The notes beneath the pieces are model-generated. The model saw nothing but the letters and a program-made list of their open reading frames with translations, had not been told where the DNA came from and made no database searches. The position numbers and the translations under genes are program-made. From NCBI GenBank assembly GCA_030537465.1, contig JAUNMP010000023.1, positions 1 through 37,399 on the forward strand: 37,399 nt of DNA, in the 5' to 3' direction. Source of the stretch: a bacterium (GTDB taxonomy: Bacteria > Verrucomicrobiota > Kiritimatiellia > RFP12 > UBA1067). Each line of letters opens with the position of its first letter. The stretch's first letter is position 1. Positions 30,318 through 37,399 of the stretch are shown in pieces.

Positions 30318-31373
30318 AAAAAGACGATTGCAGTTATCGCCGGTGACGGAATCGGCCCCGAGATCGTGGGCGAAGCCGTCAAGGTGCTGAAGAAGATCGC
30401 GGAGAAGTTCGGGCACGACTTCACGTTCAACGAAAAACTGGTCGGTGGCGCGGCGTACGACGCGTTTGGCGACTGCCTGCCGGACGACACGCTGAAAGCC
30501 TGCAAGACGGCGGACGCGGTGCTGCTCGGTGCGGTGGGCGGCCCTAAGTGGGACAGCCTCCCCGGTCCGCAGCGCCCCGAGAAGCGCGCGCTGCTCACGC
30601 TTCGCAAGGAGCTCGGCCTCTTCGCGAATCTGCGTCCCGCCAAGGTGTGGGCGCCATTGAAGGGTGCCTCGCCGCTCAAGGACGAGATCATCGGCGAAGG
30701 ACTGGACCTGCTCGTCGTGCGCGAGCTGACAGGCGGCGTCTACTTCGGCGAACACTCGCGTGCGGCCGATGGCCAGAGCGCCCTCGACAAGATGCCCTAT
30801 TCCGTGATGGAGATCGAGCGCATCGCCCGGACGGCCTTCGAGAGCGCGAAGAAGCGCGGCAACCACGTCACCTGCGTCGACAAGGCGAACGTCCTCGAGA
30901 CGAGCCGCCTCTGGCGCGAGGTCGTCCAGAAGCTGCACGATGCGGAGTATGCCGACGTCGCGCTTGACTTCATGTACGTGGACAACGCCGCCATGCAGCT
31001 CGTCCGTGCGCCGAGCCGCTTCGATGTCATCCTCACCGAGAACATGTTCGGCGACATCCTCTCCGACGAGGCCTCCCAGATCACGGGTTCGATTGGCATG
31101 CTGCCGTCGGCCTCCCTGCGTGCCGATGGCTTCGGCATGTACGAGCCAATCCACGGTTCAGCGCCGGACATCGCCGGGAAGGGCATTGCGAATCCGCTCG
31201 CGACGATCCTCTCCGCCGCCATGCTGCTGCGCCACACCTTCGGCCTCCAGACCGAGGCGGACGCGATCGAGCGGGCGGTTGGCAAGGTTCTCGCCGAAGG
31301 CGCCCGTACGGCCGATCTCGGCGGCGCGATGTCATGCTCCGAGATGGGCGCGGCCGTTCTGGCCGCCATCTGA
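30315..31373 (+). CDS. leuB: 3-isopropylmalate dehydrogenase LeuB
   Basis: NAD-dependent oxidative decarboxylase that gives 2-ketoisocaproate. The 352 residues show [19 protein letters not shown] at the N-terminus, [59 protein letters not shown] and [20 protein letters not shown], the full LeuB set. It is the last leu gene; 38 bp separate it from leuD. The leader has no Shine-Dalgarno and is made of CAATC repeats that run into the ATG. ilv genes are not in the window. Confidence 0.96.
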   Translation: MKKTIAVIAGDGIGPEIVGEAVKVLKKIAEKFGHDFTFNEKLVGGAAYDAFGDCLPDDTLKACKTADAVLLGAVGGPKWDSLPGPQRPEKRALLTLRKELGLFANLRPAKVWAPLKGASPLKDEIIGEGLDLLVVRELTGGVYFGEHSRAADGQSALDKMPYSVMEIERIARTAFESAKKRGNHVTCVDKANVLETSRLWREVVQKLHDAEYADVALDFMYVDNAAMQLVRAPSRFDVILTENMFGDILSDEASQITGSIGMLPSASLRADGFGMYEPIHGSAPDIAGKGIANPLATILSAAMLLRHTFGLQTEADAIERAVGKVLAEGARTADLGGAMSCSEMGAAVLAAI

Positions 31374-31398
31374 GCGCAAAACTGTCGGAACGGTCAAT

Positions 31399-31440
31399 AT
31401 AGTTCTCAATGTTCACACGAAAGGTGCCATTGAGAACTAT
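31399..31440. repeat. Long perfect inverted repeat after leuB
   Basis: ATAGTTCTCAATG (31399-31411) and CATTGAGAACTAT (31428-31440) are exact 13-bp complements with a 16-nt loop containing CACACGAAAGGTG. No U-tract follows. It could be an RNA stability element, a protein site or a remnant of a small mobile repeat. Confidence 0.65.
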
Positions 31441-31469
31441 TGCTTCGTCGATAAGACAGTGTGATTGGG

Positions 31470-31496
31470 TACGGCGGCCTCGATGAGGCCGCCGTA
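31470..31496. terminator. GC-rich hairpin, likely terminator of the leu operon
   Basis: TACGGCGGCCTC-GAT-GAGGCCGCCGTA is a 12-bp perfect stem with a 3-nt loop. The tail TCTACTGG is not U-rich, so termination may be weak or factor-assisted. Confidence 0.6.
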
Positions 31497-31511
31497 TCTA
31501 CTGGAAAAGAT

Positions 31512-31540
31512 TTGTCACTTGCCATCCGACTAGATAAATG
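31512..31540 (+). promoter_or_regulatory. Weak candidate promoter before the secreted protein gene
   Basis: TTGTCA (31512-31517) with a 17-bp spacer to TAAATG (31535-31540). The following leader up to ATG 31654 contains two hairpins, TCCTC-TTGGC-GAGGA (31561-31575) and CATGTC-GGGA-GACATG (31594-31609). Confidence 0.3.
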
Positions 31541-31653
31541 CAATAATGGCGATGTTTGATTCCTCTTGGCGAGGAGGGTGTCGGTGGTGGCCTCATGTCG
31601 GGAGACATGGATATCGGCATTGTGTCAGTTTTGCAATTACCTCGGGAAGCAAG

Positions 31654-34600
31654 ATGAAGGTGAACACGTCTCTTTTCTGCCTGACGGCTTTCTCCGCGTG
31701 CATGTCGGCGTTTGGTGCCGACGGCCATGCGCTGAAAGGCGAGTCTTTCTCGGTGTCGAATGATGTGCCCGTCGCGCAGACGGACGTCATCCACGTGCAG
31801 TATGGTTCTCTCGGAATCGCCAAGAGCGGTTTGGGGACCTATACGCTGCCGCGTGGGCTCGTTGACGCACGCGATCCGTTCGCGGTTGCCGTGAGCGCGG
31901 GTCGTGTGAATGTGACGACTGATGGCGAGCCAATCGCCGAGGCCGAACCGACTGCGCTTCTGAACCTTGCCTCGTTCTGGCTGGACGCGTCCAAGAATGT
32001 CGAGCTCGATTCGGACGGCAAGGTCGTCAACTGGTACGATGTCCGCGAGACGCAGGGAACTGACGGCACATGGGGTACGGCACGTCCCTGTGCGCAGGCC
32101 ATCACGAATCCGAAGAACGGGAGCGGCGTTGTCTATGCGCCTGATGCGCCGCGCGTGCAGACCCCCGAGGGGATGACGTTGCCGATGGTCTACTTCGGCG
32201 GCCTTACGACGGGCACAGGTGCCAACTTTCGGAAAGCTGACCGCAGTGGCGTCCAGCCCTACACGGCCATTCGCGATATCTACGTGGTTGCGAGGATGGA
32301 GCAGCACTACGGATTCCTGATTGGTTCGGCGGCAGGCTACCAGCCGCTTTTGCATCCGAGCGGCTACTCGGCGACGTCGGGGTTCAACTCCGCGCTCGCG
32401 AACAACGACACCTGGCCGCCGACCATCGCGGCAGAGTGTCTCGTGAACGGCGTGCGCTGCAATCCAATGCACACGCATGCGCAGGAGGGACTGCAGCTGA
32501 TCGAGCTCCACGCGGCCGACAATCTGCCGATGCAGTGCTTCGGCACGCTCTTCAACGACCGCAACATCAATGGACGCTATGGCGGCGACTCTGTGGGTGA
32601 AGTGCTCGTCTACAACGGCGCAAAGTCCCTGTCGCAGAAGGAGCGGATGCGGATTTCGCGGTATTTGATGCAGAAGTGGGGGATTGTTCCCGCAAAGGGT
32701 GAAATGACCGCGAATACAGCGGAGGACGCCGTGGTGGCGTCCGATTCGCTCGACGGAATGCGGGTCGAAGGACGCGGGACATGGGTCAAGACGGGCGACG
32801 GCGCGGCGACGTTCCGTCCGACCGCCGCGAGTCCGATGACCGGCGTAAAGGTCGATGTCGAGGCAGGCAGCCTGACGGCTCAGGTTCACGAGCTGCCCTA
32901 TAGCCCGAAGGCGGGCGAGCAGGTGACGGTCACATCCGACAAGTACGAGGCCCATACTATCCAGTCGACGGTGGATGCGGTGGCAGCTGAGAAGGGCGAG
33001 GTGACCATGTCATGTGCGCTCGCGACGAGCGGTCGTGCCGGTTCGCTGCGTCTTGCTCGGATCGGCGCGGACGTGAAAACGCTGCGTGTCACTGGAACGA
33101 ACGAGGTCGTGTTCGGCGAGGTCGTGCGGGAAAGTACGTGTCTCCCCGCCGATGCTCGGTCGGCGACGATCGCGAACGCCGGTTTCGAATCGGATTTCTC
33201 GGCTGCCGACTGGGTCTGGGTGGTTCGGAACGGTTCAAGTGGCATCAAGACGCTGACGACGGATGCCAATGTCGAGGACTGGCGCATCACCGGACAGGGG
33301 AATGACCTGACGAACTTCCGCAATGCATTCCGCCACGCCCGGTTCTACGCGCCGGAGGGTAGCCGGGCTCTGATGCTGAAGCAGCTGAACACGCTCTACG
33401 GACATGTGTCTGTGCCGGTGGATGGCGACTACGTTTTCGGCTTCCAGGGTACGGGGCGCTACCTGTATGACAATATGCAGCTCTTCTTCTCGCTTGTCGA
33501 TGCAAACGAGACGACAAATACGTTTGCGAGCTGCAATGTGCCGATCGGTGACGGATTCCGTCCGTACCGCTTCCGCGTGTCGAACGTGAAGAAGGGCGAC
33601 TACAAGCTTGTAATCGAGACGAAGAACGGCAAGGCGAGTGCGAACAGTTCCGATTCCCATGCGTCCCTTGACGACTTCCGGATGGATCTTGCGACGGGGG
33701 GACCGTCGTCGGCGGGTGCGGTTGCTGTGCCGAACGGGGCCTTTGAACGGACATACATCACTGCGAATACACGCCTCGTGACGGACTACGGTCTCGCGAA
33801 CCTTGCGTGCCCGGGCTGGACGCTGACGCCGGGTCCACAGGGCGGTGACGTCTGCGTGGTGTCTCGCCTGATGTCCGGGTACCGGTACGCGCAGGGCTGT
33901 GGCGACCTCGGCGAGTGGCAGCTTCAGTTCACGGGCAACGCGGGACGCGCGAAGACGGCGCCGTTCACGCTGCCCACCGGCCGTTGGAAGTTGCAGTGCC
34001 GGGCCGCCAAATGGGCCTTTGAGGGCAACAAGTGGAACGGCAAATCGGGCCGAAATCTGAATCCTTCGGTTGGGGTGACGGTCAGTCGGAATGGCACGCC
34101 GGTGTTTGACGCGAAGGCTACGGCCAGCAGCTTCGACTTGAAACCCCTCCAGTTTGGCAACGTATTGGAGGTTGCTGCGGACGATACGATCGAAATCGAG
34201 GTCCGCCAGGCGACGGCGAACAGTTCCGACGGTGCGGGCGCGTGCCTGAGCGTGGACGACTTCGAGTTTCTGCCAGCCGACGAGCTCGTCCGGAATGGCT
34301 CGTTCACGGAAGGTGACACCGGCTATGCCGGATGGACAAGGGCTGTGTTCAGTACAGTCAAGGGCGGCGCTTATGCCACCACCATGGGTAATAGAAATGA
34401 CGACGCGCTCAACTATGGTCTACAGCAACACGACAATCCACAGATGTTCTGCTTTATCAACGCGGGAGCCCTCGCACAGCAGATCGCGTTCCCGGCAGCG
34501 GGTACGTATCGCCTGTCTTTCTGGACGCGGTCACGCGTAAGCGGTTATGACGGCATTCCAAACACGTGGCAGTATGGCGGAAATCGGATACGCGCCGCGT

Positions 34601-35046
34601 TGATCGACGAGAACGCGGTTACGAATGCGATTGTCGAGACGCCGACAGTCTTCTCGACGAACTTCTGCGAGACGACGGCGCTGTTCACGGTTCCCGCCGC
34701 AGGCACCTACACGCTCTGGCTGGAGAGCCTCAACAATCCTGATACGGGCGTCTGGACAGGAGGCAGCGAGGACGATTCGTACATCTACATCGATGGTGTC
34801 TCTGTGAAGGCCGTATCCGGCGCGGAGACGCTTCCGTCGATGTCGGAGGACCTGTCTCTGGTGCTGGACGCCGAGACGAAGGTTCGTCTTGATTTCGACG
34901 GCGAGTTGACGATCAAGGGCCTTAAGATTGGGCGGAAGGGATTCTACGGTCATGTGGATGCGGCGCATGAAAGCGGTCTCTTCACCGGCCCGGGCTCACT
35001 CTTCATGACCAGTCATGAGCCTGCGACTATCCTGATCTTACGATAG
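31654..35046 (+). CDS. Large secreted protein with LamG-like and carbohydrate-binding-like modules
   Basis: A 1130-residue exported protein. Residues 1-22 are a Sec signal peptide (MKVNTSLFCLTAFSACMSAF, then GA). Residues about 95-350 form a LamG-like module of the type common in Verrucomicrobiota: FWLDASKNVELDSDGKVVNW at its start and MRISRYLMQKWGI at its end. Residues about 360-500 resemble beta-helix/autotransporter-type strands (GTWVKTGDGAATF). Three related beta-sandwich modules follow, each opening with an N-A/G-x-F-E/T pattern: IANAGFESDFS, VPNGAFERTY and VRNGSFTEGD, followed by W and ending in S-LDDF or S-VDDF type strands. No catalytic domain, PEP-CTERM motif, sortase signal or beta-barrel is visible. 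A surface or polysaccharide-binding role is inferred. I preferred ATG 31654 over ATG 31546 because only the former gives a signal peptide. Confidence 0.8.
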   Translation: MKVNTSLFCLTAFSACMSAFGADGHALKGESFSVSNDVPVAQTDVIHVQYGSLGIAKSGLGTYTLPRGLVDARDPFAVAVSAGRVNVTTDGEPIAEAEPTALLNLASFWLDASKNVELDSDGKVVNWYDVRETQGTDGTWGTARPCAQAITNPKNGSGVVYAPDAPRVQTPEGMTLPMVYFGGLTTGTGANFRKADRSGVQPYTAIRDIYVVARMEQHYGFLIGSAAGYQPLLHPSGYSATSGFNSALANNDTWPPTIAAECLVNGVRCNPMHTHAQEGLQLIELHAADNLPMQCFGTLFNDRNINGRYGGDSVGEVLVYNGAKSLSQKERMRISRYLMQKWGIVPAKGEMTANTAEDAVVASDSLDGMRVEGRGTWVKTGDGAATFRPTAASPMTGVKVDVEAGSLTAQVHELPYSPKAGEQVTVTSDKYEAHTIQSTVDAVAAEKGEVTMSCALATSGRAGSLRLARIGADVKTLRVTGTNEVVFGEVVRESTCLPADARSATIANAGFESDFSAADWVWVVRNGSSGIKTLTTDANVEDWRITGQGNDLTNFRNAFRHARFYAPEGSRALMLKQLNTLYGHVSVPVDGDYVFGFQGTGRYLYDNMQLFFSLVDANETTNTFASCNVPIGDGFRPYRFRVSNVKKGDYKLVIETKNGKASANSSDSHASLDDFRMDLATGGPSSAGAVAVPNGAFERTYITANTRLVTDYGLANLACPGWTLTPGPQGGDVCVVSRLMSGYRYAQGCGDLGEWQLQFTGNAGRAKTAPFTLPTGRWKLQCRAAKWAFEGNKWNGKSGRNLNPSVGVTVSRNGTPVFDAKATASSFDLKPLQFGNVLEVAADDTIEIEVRQATANSSDGAGACLSVDDFEFLPADELVRNGSFTEGDTGYAGWTRAVFSTVKGGAYATTMGNRNDDALNYGLQQHDNPQMFCFINAGALAQQIAFPAAGTYRLSFWTRSRVSGYDGIPNTWQYGGNRIRAALIDENAVTNAIVETPTVFSTNFCETTALFTVPAAGTYTLWLESLNNPDTGVWTGGSEDDSYIYIDGVSVKAVSGAETLPSMSEDLSLVLDAETKVRLDFDGELTIKGLKIGRKGFYGHVDAAHESGLFTGPGSLFMTSHEPATILILR

Positions 35047-35094
35047 ACCTGGCATTCAGCCCCAGGGCGGAATGCGTTTCGCATAACTTGTGCG

Positions 35095-35123
35095 TTGATT
35101 CCACCAATGGGATTTTGTATACT
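35095..35123 (+). promoter_or_regulatory. Promoter of the polyamine genes
   Basis: TTGATT (35095-35100), exactly 17 bp, TATACT (35118-35123). The predicted start near 35130 leaves a 5' leader of about 187 nt before the decarboxylase GTG. Confidence 0.75.
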
Positions 35124-35129
35124 GCCCAC

Positions 35130-35316
35130 GTCCCTTGAACTGCTCCTCGGGAGTATGGAATTCGGGCTGTTGTTCACTGACCTCACTGGGTGGTAGATTA
35201 AATGGCAAGAACCGTACCTACGGGTGCAGCAATGCTGGTCGAAAGGCGGCACAGATATGTGCCGCCCCCCGACGTTGGACCACTCTCTGCGGTCCCATGA
35301 TTCAAGGAGAAGGAAA
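35130..35316 (+). promoter_or_regulatory. Long structured leader upstream of the decarboxylase gene
   Basis: The leader holds a CTCC-TC-GGGAG hairpin (35143-35153) and a perfect 9-bp hairpin, GGCGGCACA-GATA-TGTGCCGCC (35245-35266). Two short frames are possible: ATG 35155 to TAG 35196 (13 codons, MEFGLLFTDLTGW) and ATG 35202 to TGA 35300 (32 codons), the latter encoding VPPPD, a run that stalls ribosomes without EF-P. It matches no riboswitch class I know. A regulatory role is inferred from its length and structure. Confidence 0.4.
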
Positions 35317-36756
35317 GTGAATCAGAAGCTGACGCCGTTGGCGGATGCGCTGGATCAGCAGCGGATCAACCGGCTCGCCCACTTTGACGTTCCCGCACAC
35401 AAGAGCGGTCGCGGGAACCCTGAGCTCACTGAATATCTTGGCGCAAGGGCCATGGCCATGGATGTCAACTCCATGAAGCCCTTGGACAACCTTGGTCACC
35501 CTGTTTCCGTCATCAAGGAGGCGCAGCAGCTCGCCGCCGAGGCGTTTGGCGCCGATGATGCGTTTTTCATGGTCAACGGGACCACCTCCGCCGTGCAGGC
35601 GATGATCATGGCCACCTGCTCCGCCGGCGACGAGATCATCCTGCCCCGAAACGTGCACCGCAGCGCCATCAATGCGCTTGTCGTCTGTGGCGCGATTCCG
35701 GTCTACATCAACCCGGGCACGGACAAGCGCCTCGGCATCCCGCTCGGCATGAGCGTGGAGGACGTGAGGAAGACGATCGCGGCCCATCCCAACGCCAAGG
35801 CGATCCTCGTCAATAACCCGACCTACTACGGCATCTGCTCGAATCTCGTCGAGATCGTGAAGCTGGCGCACGCCGCCGGGATGCGCGTCCTCGCCGATGA
35901 GGCGCACGGCACGCACTTCTACTTCCACGAGGAACTTCCCATTTCGGCGATGGCGGCGGGGTGCGATATGGCTGCGGCCTCCATTCACAAGACGGGCGGC
36001 TCGCTCACGCAGAGCTCGATCCTGCTCACGCGCAGACCGGTCAATCCCGACTACGTCCGCCAGGTGATCACGCTCACGCAGTCCACCTCGGCCTCTTATC
36101 TCCTGCTTTCCTCGCTCGACATCGCGCGTAAGAACCTCTACTTCCGTGGTCACGACATGTACCAGAAGACGATGGACTTCGCGGACTACGCGCGTGAGGA
36201 GATCAACGACCTCGGCGGTTACTACGCCTTCGGACCCGAGCTCGTGAACGGCGACACGGTCTTCGCGTTCGACCGCACGAAGCTCTCCGTCCACACGCGG
36301 GACATCGGCCTCGCGGGCATCGAGGTCTACGACCATCTGCGCGACGACTATGGCATCCAGATCGAGTTCGGCGATATCGGCAACCTGCTCGCGATCATCT
36401 CGTGCGGTGACCGCATGATGGACGTCGAACGACTCATCTCCGCCCTGGAGGAGACGAAGCGCCTGCACGAGAAGAGCCCGATCGGCCTCTTCGACCACGA
36501 ATACATCGACCCCGAGATCGTGCTCCCGCCGCAGGAGGCATTCTACGCAAAGAAGCGCCGCGTGCCGATGCGCGAATCGATGGGCCTTGTCGCGGGCGAG
36601 TTCGTGATGAGCTATCCGCCCGGCATCCCGATCGTGGCCCCGGGCGAGCGGATCACCCGCGACGTGCTGGACCACATCCTCTTCGCCAAGGAGAAGGGCT
36701 GCTTCATGACCGGTACCGAGGATATGAACCTCGACTTCATCAACGTCCTCGCGTAA
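35317..36756 (+). CDS. speA: Orn/Lys/Arg decarboxylase family protein, probably arginine decarboxylase
   Basis: A 479-residue PLP enzyme of the fold-type I basic amino-acid decarboxylases, the short SpeA/YaaO type without the N-terminal wing domain. FDVPAHKSGRGNPEL opens it, FFMVNGTTSAVQAMI and ADEAHGTHFYFHE follow, and K225 in SIHKTGGSLTQSS is the Schiff-base lysine. The C-terminal SYPPGIPIVAPGERIT is typical. The start is a GTG at 35317 with AAGGAGAAGG ideally placed; longer frames would begin in the leader. The next gene, 10 bp away, is spermidine synthase, which favours arginine decarboxylation to agmatine in polyamine synthesis. Lysine or ornithine specificity cannot be excluded. Confidence 0.88.
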   Translation: MNQKLTPLADALDQQRINRLAHFDVPAHKSGRGNPELTEYLGARAMAMDVNSMKPLDNLGHPVSVIKEAQQLAAEAFGADDAFFMVNGTTSAVQAMIMATCSAGDEIILPRNVHRSAINALVVCGAIPVYINPGTDKRLGIPLGMSVEDVRKTIAAHPNAKAILVNNPTYYGICSNLVEIVKLAHAAGMRVLADEAHGTHFYFHEELPISAMAAGCDMAAASIHKTGGSLTQSSILLTRRPVNPDYVRQVITLTQSTSASYLLLSSLDIARKNLYFRGHDMYQKTMDFADYAREEINDLGGYYAFGPELVNGDTVFAFDRTKLSVHTRDIGLAGIEVYDHLRDDYGIQIEFGDIGNLLAIISCGDRMMDVERLISALEETKRLHEKSPIGLFDHEYIDPEIVLPPQEAFYAKKRRVPMRESMGLVAGEFVMSYPPGIPIVAPGERITRDVLDHILFAKEKGCFMTGTEDMNLDFINVLA

Positions 36757-36766
36757 GGAGTCCCCC

Positions 36767-37399
36767 ATGCAGACCGAACTCTGGTACACCGACGAACACA
36801 CGCAGGACGTGCGGTTCTCCATGAAGGCGATCGAGCAGATCGCATCGAAGAAGAGCGCCGTCCAGCAGATCGACATCCTCGACACGCCCGCGTACGGACG
36901 CGTCCTCGTCCTTGACGGCGGTCTTATGATGACCGAGAAGGACGAGTTCATCTACCACGAGATGCTTGCCCACGTTCCGATGGCCGTGCACCCGCGCGTG
37001 AAGAATGTGCTGGTGATCGGCGGTGGCGATGGTGGCACCGTCCGCGAACTGACCAAGTACCGCACAATCGAGTCCATCGACCTCGTTGAGGTCGACAAGG
37101 CCGTGGTCCTGCTTGCGAAGAAGTTCCTGCCGTTCGTCTCCTCGAAGCTGAAGGACAAGCGGGTCAAGGTCTGGTTCGAGGAGGGCCTGCGTTATGTGCG
37201 CGGCAAGAAGGCCGAGTACGACCTCATCATCGTCGACTCGTCGGATCCCTACGGCCCCGCCGAGGGTTTCTTCACCCGCGAGTTCTACGGCACCTGCTTC
37301 AAGGCGCTGCGCGACGATGGCATCTTGATTAACCAGCACGAATCCCCGTTCTACGCGGCCCACCAGAAGTCGGTGCGTGACGCCCATCGCCACATCGCG
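36767..37399 (+). CDS. speE: Spermidine synthase SpeE (partial, runs off the window)
   Basis: The frame from ATG 36767 is open for 211 codons to the window end. It begins MQTELWYTDEHTQDVRFSMK and carries the aminopropyltransferase signatures YGRVLVLDGGLMMTEKDEF, YHEMLAHVPM, VLVIGGGDGGTVREL and YDLIIVDSSDPYGPAEGFF. These bind decarboxylated SAM and the amine acceptor. AAGGAG overlaps the stop of the decarboxylase gene, so the two are co-translated. About 70 C-terminal residues of a usual 280-residue enzyme are missing beyond the window. AdoMet decarboxylase and agmatinase are not seen; the order speA-speE would also fit a route through aminopropylagmatine. Confidence 0.93.
   Translation, partial: MQTELWYTDEHTQDVRFSMKAIEQIASKKSAVQQIDILDTPAYGRVLVLDGGLMMTEKDEFIYHEMLAHVPMAVHPRVKNVLVIGGGDGGTVRELTKYRTIESIDLVEVDKAVVLLAKKFLPFVSSKLKDKRVKVWFEEGLRYVRGKKAEYDLIIVDSSDPYGPAEGFFTREFYGTCFKALRDDGILINQHESPFYAAHQKSVRDAHRHIA

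Noticed and set aside
31546..31653. Upstream ATG 31546 as start of the large secreted protein
   Set aside because: It would add 36 residues before the signal peptide, with no Shine-Dalgarno, and would bury the Sec signal; ATG 31654 is better.
35130..35316. 6S RNA, SRP RNA or a known riboswitch before the decarboxylase gene
   Set aside because: I compared remembered consensus features of 6S RNA, bacterial SRP RNA, c-di-GMP, SAM and TPP motifs and found no match; only generic hairpins are supported.
35302..36951. 549-codon minus-strand frame opposite the arginine decarboxylase gene
   Set aside because: Shadow frame rich in Arg, Val and Asp; the plus-strand enzyme has its PLP lysine and family motifs.

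Overview
The window is a GC-rich, gene-dense bacterial chromosome segment from an obligately fermentative anaerobe. It carries AdhE, butyrate kinase with a phosphotransacylase, two [FeFe]-hydrogenase-type proteins, Rex and an assimilatory-type sulfite/nitrite reductase. A very long secreted protein with a 'WLDASK' LamG-like module and carbohydrate-binding-like modules resembles surface proteins of gut and rumen Verrucomicrobiota/Kiritimatiellota. That placement is an inference from protein style; no rRNA or other marker gene is present. I saw no tRNA, rRNA, insertion sequence, prophage or CRISPR array.

Layout, left to right. (1) The tail of an unknown gene and a metallophosphoesterase (2-653). 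(2) A biotin operon bioD-bioA-bioWF-bioB (887-5781), in which pimeloyl-CoA synthetase and 8-amino-7-oxononanoate synthase are one fused protein. (3) Butyrate kinase, a compact phosphotransacylase and a Na+/solute symporter (5876-9493), ended by a strong bidirectional hairpin. (4) On the minus strand, a sulfite/nitrite reductase, a YeiH-type putative sulfite/sulfate exporter and a small membrane protein, divergent from a LysR regulator (9573-13680). (5) FabH, convergent with Rex; Rex is divergent from adhE, which is followed by an APH-fold kinase (13802-19260). (6) A hydrogenase-sensing cluster: small 2Fe-2S protein, PAS-containing sensory hydrogenase HydS, SpoIIE/PP2C phosphatase, second 2Fe-2S protein, monomeric [FeFe] hydrogenase and an Rrf2 regulator (19393-24905). 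(7) nadA and a Crp/Fnr regulator. (8) leuA-leuC-leuD-leuB with a leucine leader peptide and attenuator (26585-31373). (9) The large secreted protein. (10) An arginine decarboxylase-like gene with a long structured leader, then spermidine synthase, which runs off the window.

The genes form a coherent redox picture. Hydrogenase and AdhE dispose of reducing equivalents, HydS with its phosphatase probably senses H2 or redox state, and Rex, Rrf2, LysR and Crp/Fnr offer several control layers. A perfect palindrome sits in the adhE promoter beside rex, and half of it recurs in the butyrate kinase promoter.

The least explained feature is a set of short intergenic arrays with a strict 7-, 8- or 9-bp period. 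Each array has its own core word: CTAG, AACTG/CAGTT, GTTC/GAAC, CTCAAC, CAATC or GGTTAAAC. They sit directly after stop codons, and the genes they precede mostly lack a Shine-Dalgarno sequence, while nearly all other genes here have a clear one. A second recurrent theme is extended -10 promoters (TGnTAnnnT) placed only 6-10 bp before an ATG, implying leaderless mRNAs for rex, the Rrf2 gene, the first 2Fe-2S gene and the leucine leader peptide.
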